Source: Frankiales bacterium | Lineage (GTDB): Bacteria; Actinomycetota; Actinomycetes; S36-B12; CAIYMF01 | DNA length: 64,000 bases | Direction of reading: 5' to 3' | NCBI GenBank assembly: GCA_016125335.1 | Contig: WGLY01000013.1 | Coordinates: 99,846-163,845 of the forward strand | Notes under the pieces: generated by a model | Told to the model about the DNA's origin: nothing | Databases searched by the model: none | The model's input: only the letters and a program-made list of their open reading frames with translations | Made by a program: the position numbers and the translations under genes | Part shown: piece by piece, positions 25,479-34,409 of the stretch | How the letters are laid out: each line of letters opens with the position of its first letter | Position numbering within the stretch: the stretch's first letter is position 1

Positions 25479-28400
25479 GTGACGTCGGCACTCACGCGGC
25501 CGGCGGCGCCCGGCCCGGAGGGTCCGGGCCGCCGCCGGGAGCCGGACGTCGCCGTCCCCGCGCAGCGGCCGCGCACGATCGAGCGCATCCGGCGCACGGC
25601 GGAGGGCCAGCTCCCCCGGTTCACCTGGGACGGGTCCACCCGCGTGCTGCACCTGTCCGCCGAGGCCGCCGCGCTGCTCGCGCTCGACCGTGCCGGCGAC
25701 GTCGACCTCGCCATGCTGCGGTCGCGGTTCGCCGCCGGCTCGGTGGACCGCCTGGCCCGGCTCGTGGCTGCTGCCCACGTCGGAGACGTGGTCGAGACCG
25801 TCCTCGAGCCGGTGCCCGGCGTCGCGCTCCCCGTCGTGCGGCTGCGCGGCATCGTGAGCCCGGGCGACCACGGCGGCGTCGCCGTCACCGGCACGCTCCA
25901 GGACCTCGACGACGAGGCGCGATCCGCGGACGGCGTGCGCAACGTCACCCGCGCGCTGAGCACGCTCTCGCAGTCCGGCCGGGTGCTCGCCACAGCGGAC
26001 AGCGCGCAGGCCCTCCTTCAAGGCGTCTGCGAGAGCGTCGTCATGGACGGCGGGTACCGCTTCGCGTGGTACGGCGTCGTCGAGCACGACGACGCCCGCT
26101 CCATCCGGCCGGTCGCGTGGGCAGGACACGAGGAGGGCTACCTCGCCGAGCAGCGGTTCAGCTGGGCCGACGACGACCCCGCCGGGGACGGGCCGGCCGG
26201 CCGCGCCGTGCGCACCGGCCAGGCCGCCTTCGTGCACCGCGTGGACACCCACCCGACGATGGGCCCGTGGCGCGAGGCGGCGCTCGCCCGCGGCTACGTC
26301 TCGGGCGTGGGGCTGCCAGTGGTGGTCGAGGGGGTGGTGCACGGCTGCCTCGTCGTGTACGCCGCCGAGCCCACCGCGTTCGACGCGCAGGAGGTCGCCC
26401 TTCTGGGCGACCTCGCGCTGTTCGTGGCCATGGGCCTCGGCCGGATGACCGCGCTGGCCGAGTTGCACGAGCGGACGGTGCTGGCGCGCGCCTCCCGCGA
26501 CCGGCTCCAGGCCACGATGGACAGCCTCCGCGACCCGTTCATGCTCCTCGAGGCGGTGCGCGACGCGTCGGGACACGTCGTCGACCTGCGCCACGTGGAG
26601 TCCAACGCCGCGGCCGCGGAGACTGCGGGGCTCTCGCGCGAGGAGTACCTCGCGCGCACGATGCTGGAGATCTACCCGGGCCTGGTGAGCAGCCCGCAGT
26701 GGGCGGCCTACCTCGACGTCATCGAGCACCGGCGGCCGCTGGCGCTGGAGGCGGTGCCCTACGCCAACGAGGTGCTCGGGTCCGTGCGCTACTACGACCT
26801 GCACGGGGCGCCGTGCGGCGACGGGCTCGCCCTGACCGTCCGCGACGTCACCGAGCGGCACGAGTCGCGCCGGCGCCTGGCCGAGAGCGAGCAGCGCTAC
26901 CGGCTGCTCGCCGAGAACGCGTCGGACATCGTCGCCCTGCTCGACGACGACCAGCGCCTCGTGTGGGTCTCGCCGTCGGTGTCCGCCTCCACGCTGTGGA
27001 CGCCGGAGGGCGTCGTCGGCCGCACGCTCACCGAGCTCGTGCACGGCGACGACATCCCGGACGTGATGGCCGCCATGGCCGCCGCCCGCGGGGTCGGGGT
27101 CACGTTCCGGCTGCGCCGCGGCGACGGCACCTACATGTGGGTCTTCGCGCTGGGCCGCTGGGCCACGGACGAGGACGGCACACGACTCGGCTACGTGGTG
27201 GGGCTGCGCGACGTCGACGAGGCGGTGCAGGCCCGGACGGCGCTGGAGCACGCGCGCGAGCACGACGCGCTCACCGGGCTCGGCACCCGCCCCACCACCG
27301 TGACCGCACTGGCCGAGACCCTCGCCCGCACGGCGCCGGACGAGACCGTGGCGGTGCTGGCGGTGGGCATCGACCGGCTGCGCCCGGTCAACGACGCCCT
27401 CTCGCACGAGGCGGGCGACCGGGTGATCGTCACGGTGGCCAGCCGCGTCGCCGCGGCGATCGGCCCGGACGACGTGCTCGGCCGCGGAACCGGCGACGAG
27501 TTCGTGGTGGTGCTGACCTCGCTGGACTCGGCCGCCGACGCAGGCGTCGTGGCGGAGCGCATCCGGGCGCGCGCCCGCGGCCCGGTCGCGGTCGGGGTGC
27601 ACCGGGTGGACCCCACGCTGAGCATCGGGATCGCCACCGGCGACGGACGGTCGACCGCGGAGGACCTGCTGCGCGACGCCGACCTGGCCATGCAGGAGGC
27701 CAAGGCCCGCGGCCGCGACCGCGTGGAGTTCGCCGACCCGGTCGCGGCCGACGAGGCCCGCCGCCGCTTCCTGGTGGACGGCGCCGTGCGCGACGCCCTG
27801 CGCGACGGCGAGCTCGTCGCGATGTTCATGCCGATCGTGCGGCTCTCGGACGGTGCGGTGACGTCGTACGAGGCACTGGTGCGCTGGGTGCGCCCGGACG
27901 GCACCACCGTGGAGCCCTCCGCGTTCCTGCCCGTGGCCGAGCGCACGGACCTCGTGTCCGAGATCGACCTGGTGGTGCTGCGCGACGCGGTGCGGGCGCT
28001 GGCCGCGCTGCCGGACGACGTCACCGTCGCGGTGAACGTGTCCACGGCGAGCCTGGCCCGGCCGGACTACGCCGGCCACGTCCTCGAGGCGCTCTCCACG
28101 GCGTCGGTGCGCGCGGAACGCCTGCACCTGGAGGTCACCGAGACCGCCGTGCTGCGGATCACCGAGCAGGTGCGCTCGACGATGCTCCGGCTGGCCGGCG
28201 CCGGCTGCCGGTGGTTCATGGACGACTTCGGGACCGGCTACTCCTCGATCAGCCACCTGCGCGACCTGCCCATCGCCGGCATGAAGCTCGACCGCTCCTT
28301 CACCGCAGGGCTCGGCGACCACGACCTCCCGTCGGACCGGCTGGCGCAGGCGCTCGGCGGCCTGGCAGCCGGCCTCGGGCTCGACACCGTCGCCGAGGGG

Positions 28401-28511
28401 GTCGAGACCGCGGAGCAGGCCGCCCTGCTCGCGTCGTACGGCTGGCGGCACGGCCAGGGATGGCTCTACGGCAAGGCCGCCCCGCTCGACCCGCCGCCCA
28501 CCGCCCCCTGA
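25479..28511 (+). CDS. Multidomain cyclic-di-GMP protein: GAF, PAS, PAS, GGDEF, EAL
   Basis: This 1010-residue cytoplasmic sensor carries, in order: a GAF-like domain (about 160-325), a PAS domain (about 340-460), a second PAS (about 470-590, ESEQRYRLLAENASDIVALLDDDQRLVWVSPS), a GGDEF domain near 610-750 and an EAL domain near 765-1010. The GGDEF signature is changed to TGDEF, so cyclase activity is doubtful. The EAL domain keeps YEALVRW, NVS, VTETAVL, DDFGTGYSS, MKLDRSF, VAEGVET and GQG, so phosphodiesterase activity is likely. No membrane segment is visible. The GTG start has TAGCGT six bases upstream and no ribosome-binding site: predicted leaderless. Confidence 0.92.
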   Translation: MTSALTRPAAPGPEGPGRRREPDVAVPAQRPRTIERIRRTAEGQLPRFTWDGSTRVLHLSAEAAALLALDRAGDVDLAMLRSRFAAGSVDRLARLVAAAHVGDVVETVLEPVPGVALPVVRLRGIVSPGDHGGVAVTGTLQDLDDEARSADGVRNVTRALSTLSQSGRVLATADSAQALLQGVCESVVMDGGYRFAWYGVVEHDDARSIRPVAWAGHEEGYLAEQRFSWADDDPAGDGPAGRAVRTGQAAFVHRVDTHPTMGPWREAALARGYVSGVGLPVVVEGVVHGCLVVYAAEPTAFDAQEVALLGDLALFVAMGLGRMTALAELHERTVLARASRDRLQATMDSLRDPFMLLEAVRDASGHVVDLRHVESNAAAAETAGLSREEYLARTMLEIYPGLVSSPQWAAYLDVIEHRRPLALEAVPYANEVLGSVRYYDLHGAPCGDGLALTVRDVTERHESRRRLAESEQRYRLLAENASDIVALLDDDQRLVWVSPSVSASTLWTPEGVVGRTLTELVHGDDIPDVMAAMAAARGVGVTFRLRRGDGTYMWVFALGRWATDEDGTRLGYVVGLRDVDEAVQARTALEHAREHDALTGLGTRPTTVTALAETLARTAPDETVAVLAVGIDRLRPVNDALSHEAGDRVIVTVASRVAAAIGPDDVLGRGTGDEFVVVLTSLDSAADAGVVAERIRARARGPVAVGVHRVDPTLSIGIATGDGRSTAEDLLRDADLAMQEAKARGRDRVEFADPVAADEARRRFLVDGAVRDALRDGELVAMFMPIVRLSDGAVTSYEALVRWVRPDGTTVEPSAFLPVAERTDLVSEIDLVVLRDAVRALAALPDDVTVAVNVSTASLARPDYAGHVLEALSTASVRAERLHLEVTETAVLRITEQVRSTMLRLAGAGCRWFMDDFGTGYSSISHLRDLPIAGMKLDRSFTAGLGDHDLPSDRLAQALGGLAAGLGLDTVAEGVETAEQAALLASYGWRHGQGWLYGKAAPLDPPPTAP

Positions 28512-28656
28512 CCTCGGCCCGCGCGCGCGGGCTCCCCGCCGCGCCAAGACGCCCGTGACGCCGGTGCCGCACGGGCGGGAGGGCCTGCGGTAACCCGTTC
28601 GGCCCAACGCGGACGGCCGCCTTCAGGCCGCCCCGCGGGGCGCCGAGGACCACAGG

Positions 28657-29316
28657 GTGACCCGCTCCCGCCCGCTGCTGCGCACGGCGCTCGTCGCCGC
28701 GTGCGCGCTGCTCGTGGCGGTCCCGGCGTCCGGCCCGGCCCTCGCCGGCGGCACCGGCCCCACCGGCTCGGCCGCCGGGTCCACCTGGAGCCGCGCCGGC
28801 GCGGTGGTGGCCGACGCCGCGCGCGCCGTGGCACCCGACCCGCGCCCGACGCGTGGCCCGGCGGCACCTGCCCGCCCGGCCGCCACCCGCCCCGCGGCCT
28901 CGGCCACGCCCGCAGCGACGGCCCGCGCCACCAAGGCCCCGCCCGCGCCCCGCGCGACCACCACGCCTGCCCCCAAGGCGCCGTCGAGCCCGCCCGCGCC
29001 CTCGGCCCGGGTGATCAGCCGCTACGTGGACGCCCCCGGGTCGCAGGCCGCCATCGACCGCTGCAACCTCGTGCTCTGGACGCACCAGCCGCTGTGGCTG
29101 GCCGGGCACAACTACTGCGGCTACCAGTGGCTGGCGTTCGTGCCGACGGGGACGACCGTGCGCGTCACGTCGGGGGTCGCCGCGGGCACCTACGTGGTGA
29201 CCGGCCACCAGCGCCTCGACCGGCAGTCCGGCGCGCTCCCCCACGTGTCGGCCGACCTCGTGCTGCAGACCTGCGTGGGCTCGGCGACCGGCCTGACGCT
29301 GCTCCGCCGCGCCTGA
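28657..29316 (+). CDS. Secreted sortase-like protein with Ala/Pro/Thr-rich linker
   Basis: This 219-residue exported protein has a signal peptide at residues 1-30 (ALVAACALLVAVPASGPALA). A long Ala/Pro/Thr-rich linker (about 55-115) follows, then a C-terminal domain. That domain has the sortase catalytic layout: His151 in LAGHN, Cys206 in LVLQTC and Arg217 near the end. The spacings are close to those of true sortases, in which His and Cys lie about 60 residues apart and Arg follows about 12 later. It lacks a membrane anchor. No LPXTG-like substrate is seen in the window. It could be a class E/F-like transpeptidase or a protein that kept only the fold. Confidence 0.65.
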   Translation: MTRSRPLLRTALVAACALLVAVPASGPALAGGTGPTGSAAGSTWSRAGAVVADAARAVAPDPRPTRGPAAPARPAATRPAASATPAATARATKAPPAPRATTTPAPKAPSSPPAPSARVISRYVDAPGSQAAIDRCNLVLWTHQPLWLAGHNYCGYQWLAFVPTGTTVRVTSGVAAGTYVVTGHQRLDRQSGALPHVSADLVLQTCVGSATGLTLLRRA

Positions 29317-29418
29317 CCGATTCCCGCGTCGACGCGATTCGCCGCCCGGCGCTGTGCCACCCTGTGCGCCGGGTCAGCGTCGGCCGTGCCGGGGCCGCCG
29401 GGGCCCCGGGGAGGCGCC

Positions 29419-31170
29419 GTGCGTGGGGTTCCCGTCGTCCTGCAGAGGTACGACCGCCGCTGGCTGGGCACCGACGTCGTCGCGGGCGTGACTCTCGCCG
29501 CCGTCGCGATCCCCGAGGTGATGGGCTACACGTCCATCGCGGGAACTCCGATCGCCACCGGCCTCTACACGATCATCGTGCCCACGATCGTGTTCGCCCT
29601 GCTGGGCTCGAGCCGCCTGCTCGTGGTGGGGGCGGACTCGGCCACGGCCGCGATCCTCGCGTCCGGCCTGGCGGCGCTGGCGATCCCCGGCCTCGTGCCG
29701 CAGTCGGCGCTGTGGGTCGCCTACTGCGGCCTCGTCGCGCTCGTGACGTGCGTGCTGCTGCTGGTGGCGCGGGTGCTGCGCCTGGGGTTCATCGGGGACT
29801 TCCTGTCCGCCTCGGTGCTCATCGGCTTCCTCACCGGTGTCGGCATCCAGGTGCTCAGCGGCCAGCTCCCCGACATGCTCGGCATCCCCAAGGGCTCGGG
29901 CAACTGGCTCGAGCAGCAGTGGCACCTCATCACCTCGCTCGGCTCCACCAGCCTGCCCACCCTCGGCTACGCGCTGGGCACGCTCGCGATCGTGCTCGGC
30001 TGCCGCCGGTGGGCGCCGCGCGTGCCCGGCGCGCTGATCGCCGTCGTGCTGTTCATCGCGATCTCCGCGTCGGTCGACTCCGAGGCCGCCGGGGTCAGCG
30101 TGGTCGGGTCCGTCCAGCCCGGCTTCCCACCGGTGGGGCTGCCGCCCGGGATCACGTGGTCCGACGTCCCCGGGGTGCTGCCGATCGCGACGTCGTGCCT
30201 CGTGCTGATCATCGCCCAGAGCGCGGCCACGGCCCGCAGCTTCGCGATGAAGCAGGGCGACCGGGTCGACGTGAACCGCGACATCCTCGGCCTGTCCGGC
30301 GCCAACGCCGCGGCCGGGCTCACCGGGACCTTCGTCGTCAACGGCAGCCCCACCAAGACCGAGATCCTCGACGAGCAGGGCGGTCGCAGCCAGGTCGCCA
30401 ACCTCACGATGGCCGTCGTCGCGCTGCTCGTGACGCTGTTCGCCACCTCGGCGCTGGCCCCGATGCCCAAGGCGGTCCTGGGGTCGATCGTGTTCCTCAT
30501 CGGCGTCGGGCTCGTCGACGCCGTCGGCCTGCGGCGCATCCAGGTCCGGGCCCGGGGCGAGTTCGTCATCGCCCTGCTCACCGCCGTGGTCGTCTGCGTC
30601 GTCGGCGTCGAGCAGGGGATCATCCTCGCGCTGGTGCTCTCGATCCTGATGCTGGTGAGCCGGCAGTACCGCCCGTCGAACTTCGTCGTCGGCGTCGACG
30701 CCGCCGGCCAGCCGACGTACCAGTCGGCGCAGCCGGGACTGCAGAGCGCACCCGGCCTCATCGTGTTCCGCTACGACGCCGAACTGTTCTACGCCAACGC
30801 CAACCGCTTCACCGACGACGTCGAGGCGCTCGTGCAGTCCGCGCCCGAGCCGGTGCGGTGGGTGGTGCTGGACTGCTCGGCGATCGAGGACGTCGACTAC
30901 TCCGCCGGGATCGCGCTGCACCACCTCGTCGACTACGTCCACGCGCATCACGCCCACTTCGCCGTCGCCGGGGCCGACGCCCGGCTGCTCGCCACGCTCG
31001 AGGTCATGGGCACCCTCGACCTCTTCGGCCGCGACCACGTGTTCGGCAGCCTCGCCGACGCGTTCGCGGCCTACCGCCGCGACCCCTCGCCGTACGTGCC
31101 CCCGGGCGGGGCCCCCGGGACCCGCGACGACGCCGGCGGCGGCGCGGTCGGCGCTGCTCCGCCGGGGTGA
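29419..31170 (+). CDS. SulP-family anion transporter with STAS domain
   Basis: This 583-residue membrane protein of the SulP/SLC26 family transports sulfate, bicarbonate or other small anions. The transport domain begins DVVAGVTLAAVAIPEVMGYTSIAG and includes SRLLVVGADSATAAILAS and a conserved NGSPTKTE near mid-protein. About a dozen hydrophobic segments are followed by a cytoplasmic STAS domain (about 435-560, LIVFRYDAELFYANANRF and VLDCSAIEDVDYSAG). GTG 29419 is preferred because GGGGAGG stands just upstream; an in-frame GTG at 29386 lacks this. Substrate is uncertain. The ATP-sulfurylase and inorganic-carbon genes at the window start make both sulfate and bicarbonate reasonable. Confidence 0.9.
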   Translation: MRGVPVVLQRYDRRWLGTDVVAGVTLAAVAIPEVMGYTSIAGTPIATGLYTIIVPTIVFALLGSSRLLVVGADSATAAILASGLAALAIPGLVPQSALWVAYCGLVALVTCVLLLVARVLRLGFIGDFLSASVLIGFLTGVGIQVLSGQLPDMLGIPKGSGNWLEQQWHLITSLGSTSLPTLGYALGTLAIVLGCRRWAPRVPGALIAVVLFIAISASVDSEAAGVSVVGSVQPGFPPVGLPPGITWSDVPGVLPIATSCLVLIIAQSAATARSFAMKQGDRVDVNRDILGLSGANAAAGLTGTFVVNGSPTKTEILDEQGGRSQVANLTMAVVALLVTLFATSALAPMPKAVLGSIVFLIGVGLVDAVGLRRIQVRARGEFVIALLTAVVVCVVGVEQGIILALVLSILMLVSRQYRPSNFVVGVDAAGQPTYQSAQPGLQSAPGLIVFRYDAELFYANANRFTDDVEALVQSAPEPVRWVVLDCSAIEDVDYSAGIALHHLVDYVHAHHAHFAVAGADARLLATLEVMGTLDLFGRDHVFGSLADAFAAYRRDPSPYVPPGGAPGTRDDAGGGAVGAAPPG

Positions 31171-31259
31171 ACCCGGCGCACCCTGGCCGAACGGAGGACT
31201 GGCGCGTATCTCACCCAGAGTTACCCTCTGATCACGGTGTGTGGACCTAGGGGTGCGCC

Positions 31260-31574
31260 ATGGACATGAGCGGCATGACCCGGGCGGGCGTCAGCCTGCG
31301 ATCGACCGGTGTGCTCGTCGAGCCCGACGGCAGGGTGGCGACGCTGTACGCCCCGCCCCCGGCCAAGCACGACCCCGGCCCCGTGAGCGCGGACGTCGCC
31401 CGCAGCTGGACGGTCATCATCTGGCTGCTCGTGCTCGTCCCGCCGCTCGGCCTGCTGGTGCTCGACCGGCGCCACGAGCTCAGCCTGCCGCTGCGGGTGG
31501 CCGTCGGCCTCCTGGCGACGCTGCTCGTGGGCGCGGTGTGGGTCGAGGTGCTCGGAGTCTCGCCCGGGGGCTGA
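31260..31574 (+). CDS. Small membrane protein of unknown function
   Basis: This is a 104-residue protein. The N-terminal 45 residues are soluble (LVEPDGRVATLYAPPPAKHDPGP). Two hydrophobic helices follow (WTVIIWLLVLVPPLGLLVL and LRVAVGLLATLLVGAVWVEVLG) separated by a charged DRRHELS loop. I do not recognise a family. The ATG is preceded by TAGGGG. A hairpin lies between it and the tmsA gene, which also has its own promoter box, so the two are probably separate transcripts. Confidence 0.65.
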   Translation: MDMSGMTRAGVSLRSTGVLVEPDGRVATLYAPPPAKHDPGPVSADVARSWTVIIWLLVLVPPLGLLVLDRRHELSLPLRVAVGLLATLLVGAVWVEVLGVSPGG

Positions 31575-31589
31575 GCGCGCGGCACCGGT

Positions 31590-31612
31590 CCCCCGCCGGC
31601 GGACGGCGGGGG
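31590..31612. terminator. Hairpin terminator
   Basis: CCCCCGCCG pairs with CGGCGGGGG around a 5-base loop, starting 16 bases after the stop codon of the small membrane protein gene. It is followed by the promoter box of tmsA, which supports transcription stopping and restarting here. No T-tract is present. Confidence 0.5.
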
Positions 31613-31656
31613 CCAAAGCCCGCACCCGCGGGAACGGCGCTCGGTAGCGTCGTCCC

Positions 31657-33057
31657 GTGGCGACCACCGAGACGGCCCCCGCTCCGAGCGCGGAGGGCTA
31701 CCGGCGCGCCCTCGACGCGCTCACCGCGCAGTACGCCGCCATCCCGCCCGGATCGCCCGTGCGGCTGGCCAAGCGCACCTCGAACCTGTTCCGCGGGCGC
31801 ACGCCCACCGGCTCCCCCGGGCTCGACGTCTCGGCGTTCTCGGGCGTGCTGTCGGTGGACGCCTCGGCGCGCACCGCCGTCGTCCTCGGCATGACGACGT
31901 ACGAGGACCTCGTCGCGGCGACGCTGCCCCACGGCCTGGTGCCGAAGTGCGTCCCGCAGCTGCGCACGATCACCCTCGGCGGAGCGGTGACCGGGCTGGG
32001 CATCGAGGCGGCGAGCTGGCGCAACGGGTGCCCGCACGAGTCGGTCGTGGAGATGGACGTGCTCACCGGCGACGGCCGCGTGGTGACGGCGCGCCCGGAC
32101 GGCGAGCACCGCGACCTGTTCTTCGGCTTCCCCAACTCCTACGGCTCGCTCGGCTACGCCCTGCGGCTGCGCATCGAGCTCGAGGAGGCGGCCCCCTACG
32201 TCGCGCTGCGGCACGTGCCGTGCGGCGACGCCCTCGACCTCGCGGCCACCATCGCCGAGGTGACCTCGGCCGGCGAGCACGAGGGCCGCCGGGTCGACTA
32301 CGTCGACGGCACCGTGTTCTCGCGCGAGGAGTCCTACCTCACCCTCGGCACCTACACCGACTCCGCGGACCAGGAGCCCAGCGACTACACCGGCCAGGAC
32401 ATCTACTACCGCTCGGTCCGCGAGCGGCGCACCGACCTGCTCACGGTCCACGACTACCTGTGGCGGTGGGACACGGACTGGTTCTGGTGCTCGCGGGCCT
32501 TCGGCGCGCAGAACCCGTGGATCCGTCGGGTGTGGCCGTCGTCCAAGCTGCGCTCGGACGTCTACTGGCGGCTGGTCGCGCTTGACCGGCGCACTGGCTT
32601 CTCCACGCGCCTCGACGCCGCGCGCCGGCGCCCGGCGCGCGAGGCCGTCGTCCAGGACGTCGAGGTGCCGGTGGGACGGCTGCCGGAGTTCCTCGACTTC
32701 TTCCACCGCGAGGTGGGCATCGAGCCCGTGTGGGTGTGCCCGCTGCGCCAGCGCGACCCCTCCGTGCGCTGGCCGCTGTACGAGCTCGACCCCGAGGTCA
32801 TGTACGTCAACGTCGGCTTCTGGTCGACCGTGCCGCTGCCGAGCGGCGCCGACCCGGCCGAGGGACGCGTCAACCGCCGCATCGAGCAGGTGGTGACGGC
32901 GCTCGGCGGGCGCAAGTCGCTGTACTCCACGGCGTTCTACGGCCGCGACGAGTTCGCCGCGCTCTACGGCGGGCAGACCTACACCCGCCTGAGGGCGGAG
33001 TACGACCCGGACGGCAGACTTCCGGACATGTGGACCAAGACGGTGGGCCGCGGCTGA
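31657..33057 (+). CDS. tmsA: FAD-binding oxidoreductase, probable 10-methylene-fatty-acyl reductase
   Basis: The protein (466 residues) belongs to the FAD-linked oxidase family. The FAD-binding domain contains VLSVDASARTAVVLGMTTYEDLVAATLPHGL and VPQLRTITLGGAVTGLGIEAASWRNG. The C-terminal half (PVWVCPLRQRDPSVRWPLYELDPEVMYVNVGFW) resembles the DIMINUTO/DHCR24-like reductases. Together with the CFA-type methyltransferase encoded 67 bases downstream, it matches the TmsA/TmsB (BfaA/BfaB) pair. TmsB makes a 10-methylene branch on oleoyl phospholipids and TmsA reduces it to 10-methyl (tuberculostearate-type) fatty acid. Function is inferred from family and pairing. The GTG has TAGCGT six bases upstream: predicted leaderless. 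Confidence 0.75.
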   Translation: MATTETAPAPSAEGYRRALDALTAQYAAIPPGSPVRLAKRTSNLFRGRTPTGSPGLDVSAFSGVLSVDASARTAVVLGMTTYEDLVAATLPHGLVPKCVPQLRTITLGGAVTGLGIEAASWRNGCPHESVVEMDVLTGDGRVVTARPDGEHRDLFFGFPNSYGSLGYALRLRIELEEAAPYVALRHVPCGDALDLAATIAEVTSAGEHEGRRVDYVDGTVFSREESYLTLGTYTDSADQEPSDYTGQDIYYRSVRERRTDLLTVHDYLWRWDTDWFWCSRAFGAQNPWIRRVWPSSKLRSDVYWRLVALDRRTGFSTRLDAARRRPAREAVVQDVEVPVGRLPEFLDFFHREVGIEPVWVCPLRQRDPSVRWPLYELDPEVMYVNVGFWSTVPLPSGADPAEGRVNRRIEQVVTALGGRKSLYSTAFYGRDEFAALYGGQTYTRLRAEYDPDGRLPDMWTKTVGRG

Positions 33058-33124
33058 GGCCGGGCACGGGCACGGGCAGGACGACGGACGTGCGAGGGGC
33101 AGCGCACGAGGAAGGACGACGACG

Positions 33125-34366
33125 ATGAAGCTCGCGGACATGATCTCCCTGGTGGTCGGGCCGGACACCGACATCGAGCTGACGGCCTACGACGGCAGCC
33201 ATTGGGGGCACCCGGGATCGGACGTGCGGCTCGACGTGCGCTCACCGCGCGCGGTGTCGCTGCTGATGTCCTCGCCGGGCCAGCTGGGCCTGGCCCGCGC
33301 CTACGTGGCCGGCGAGCTCGAGGTGCACGGCGACGTCTACACCGCGCTGGACCGGCTCGCGGGCGCCGGCGTCCACAAGCCGTCGGCCGCCGAGCAGGTC
33401 AGGCTCTACCGCGCGCTGGCGCCGTTCGCCCTGCGCCGCGAGTCGCCGCCGGAGGAGGAGGTGCGCCTCGGCGGCCTGCGCCACAGCAAGCGCCGCGACG
33501 CCGACGCCATCCACCACCACTACGACGTCAGCAACACGTTCTACCGCTGGGTGCTCGGCCCGTCGATGGCCTACACCTGCGCGGTGTTCCCGAAGGCCGA
33601 CGCGACGCTCGAGGAGGCGCAGGAGGAGAAGTTCGACCTCGTGTGCCGCAAGCTCGACCTCCAGCGCGGCCAGCGCCTCCTGGACGTCGGGTGCGGTTGG
33701 GGCGGTCTCGTGCGCCACGCCGTCAAGCACTACGGCGTCAAGGCGATCGGCGTCACGCTCTCGCAGCGGCAGGCGGAGTGGGGCGCCGACGTGCTCGAGA
33801 GCGAGGGCCTCGGGCACCTCGCCCAGATCCGGTTCCAGGACTACCGCGACGTCGAGGAGCGCGGCTTCGACGCGATCTCCTCGATCGGGCTCACGGAGCA
33901 CATCGGGCTGAAGAACTACCCGGGGTACTTCTCGTTCCTCAAGTCGCGGCTCAACCCGACGGGCCGCCTGCTCAACCACTGCATCACGCGCACGGACACG
34001 CACTCGCGCACGGCGTTCAAGCACGGCTTCATCAACCGCTACGTGTTCCCCGACGGCGAGCTCGTGCCCGTGGGCCGCATCATCTCGGCGATCGAGGACG
34101 AGGGCTTCGAGGTGCGGCACGAGGAGAACCTGCGCGAGCACTACGCGCTCACCCTCACGCAGTGGTCGAAGAACCTCGACGAGCACTGGGACGAGGCCGT
34201 CGCCGAGGTCGGCATCGGCAAGGCCCGCGTGTGGCGGCTGTACATGGCCGCGTCCCGGGTCGGCTTCGAGCGCAACATCATCCAGCTGCACCAGGTGCTC
34301 GCGGTCTCGCCCGACGAGCGCGGCTGGTCCGACGTCCCGCTCCGCCTCGGCATCGACCGCACCTGA
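33125..34366 (+). CDS. tmsB: CFA-synthase-type SAM methyltransferase, probable 10-methylene fatty acid synthase
   Basis: This 413-residue enzyme belongs to the cyclopropane-fatty-acyl-phospholipid synthase family. It has the HHHYDVSNTFYRWVLGPSMAYTCAVFP substrate-side block at about 130-157. The SAM loop LLDVGCGWGG is at 185-194, followed by GVTLSQRQ and SIGLTEHIG. These enzymes transfer a methyl group from S-adenosylmethionine to the double bond of membrane lipid acyl chains. The reductase partner upstream suggests a methylene/methyl product rather than a cyclopropane. AGGAAGG precedes the ATG. The gene ends at a REP-like palindrome that an IS30 element has split. Confidence 0.85.
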   Translation: MKLADMISLVVGPDTDIELTAYDGSHWGHPGSDVRLDVRSPRAVSLLMSSPGQLGLARAYVAGELEVHGDVYTALDRLAGAGVHKPSAAEQVRLYRALAPFALRRESPPEEEVRLGGLRHSKRRDADAIHHHYDVSNTFYRWVLGPSMAYTCAVFPKADATLEEAQEEKFDLVCRKLDLQRGQRLLDVGCGWGGLVRHAVKHYGVKAIGVTLSQRQAEWGADVLESEGLGHLAQIRFQDYRDVEERGFDAISSIGLTEHIGLKNYPGYFSFLKSRLNPTGRLLNHCITRTDTHSRTAFKHGFINRYVFPDGELVPVGRIISAIEDEGFEVRHEENLREHYALTLTQWSKNLDEHWDEAVAEVGIGKARVWRLYMAASRVGFERNIIQLHQVLAVSPDERGWSDVPLRLGIDRT

Positions 34367-34409
34367 CCCCCGACCCTTCGTCGTTACTGCCCGAAGAACC
34401 GGAGAACCG

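Noticed and set aside
24416..28607. Very long open frames (over 1300 codons each) on both strands across the tetR and GGDEF-EAL genes
   Set aside because: They are shadows of the real genes in other frames, with Arg/His/Pro-rich low-complexity products and no conserved motif.
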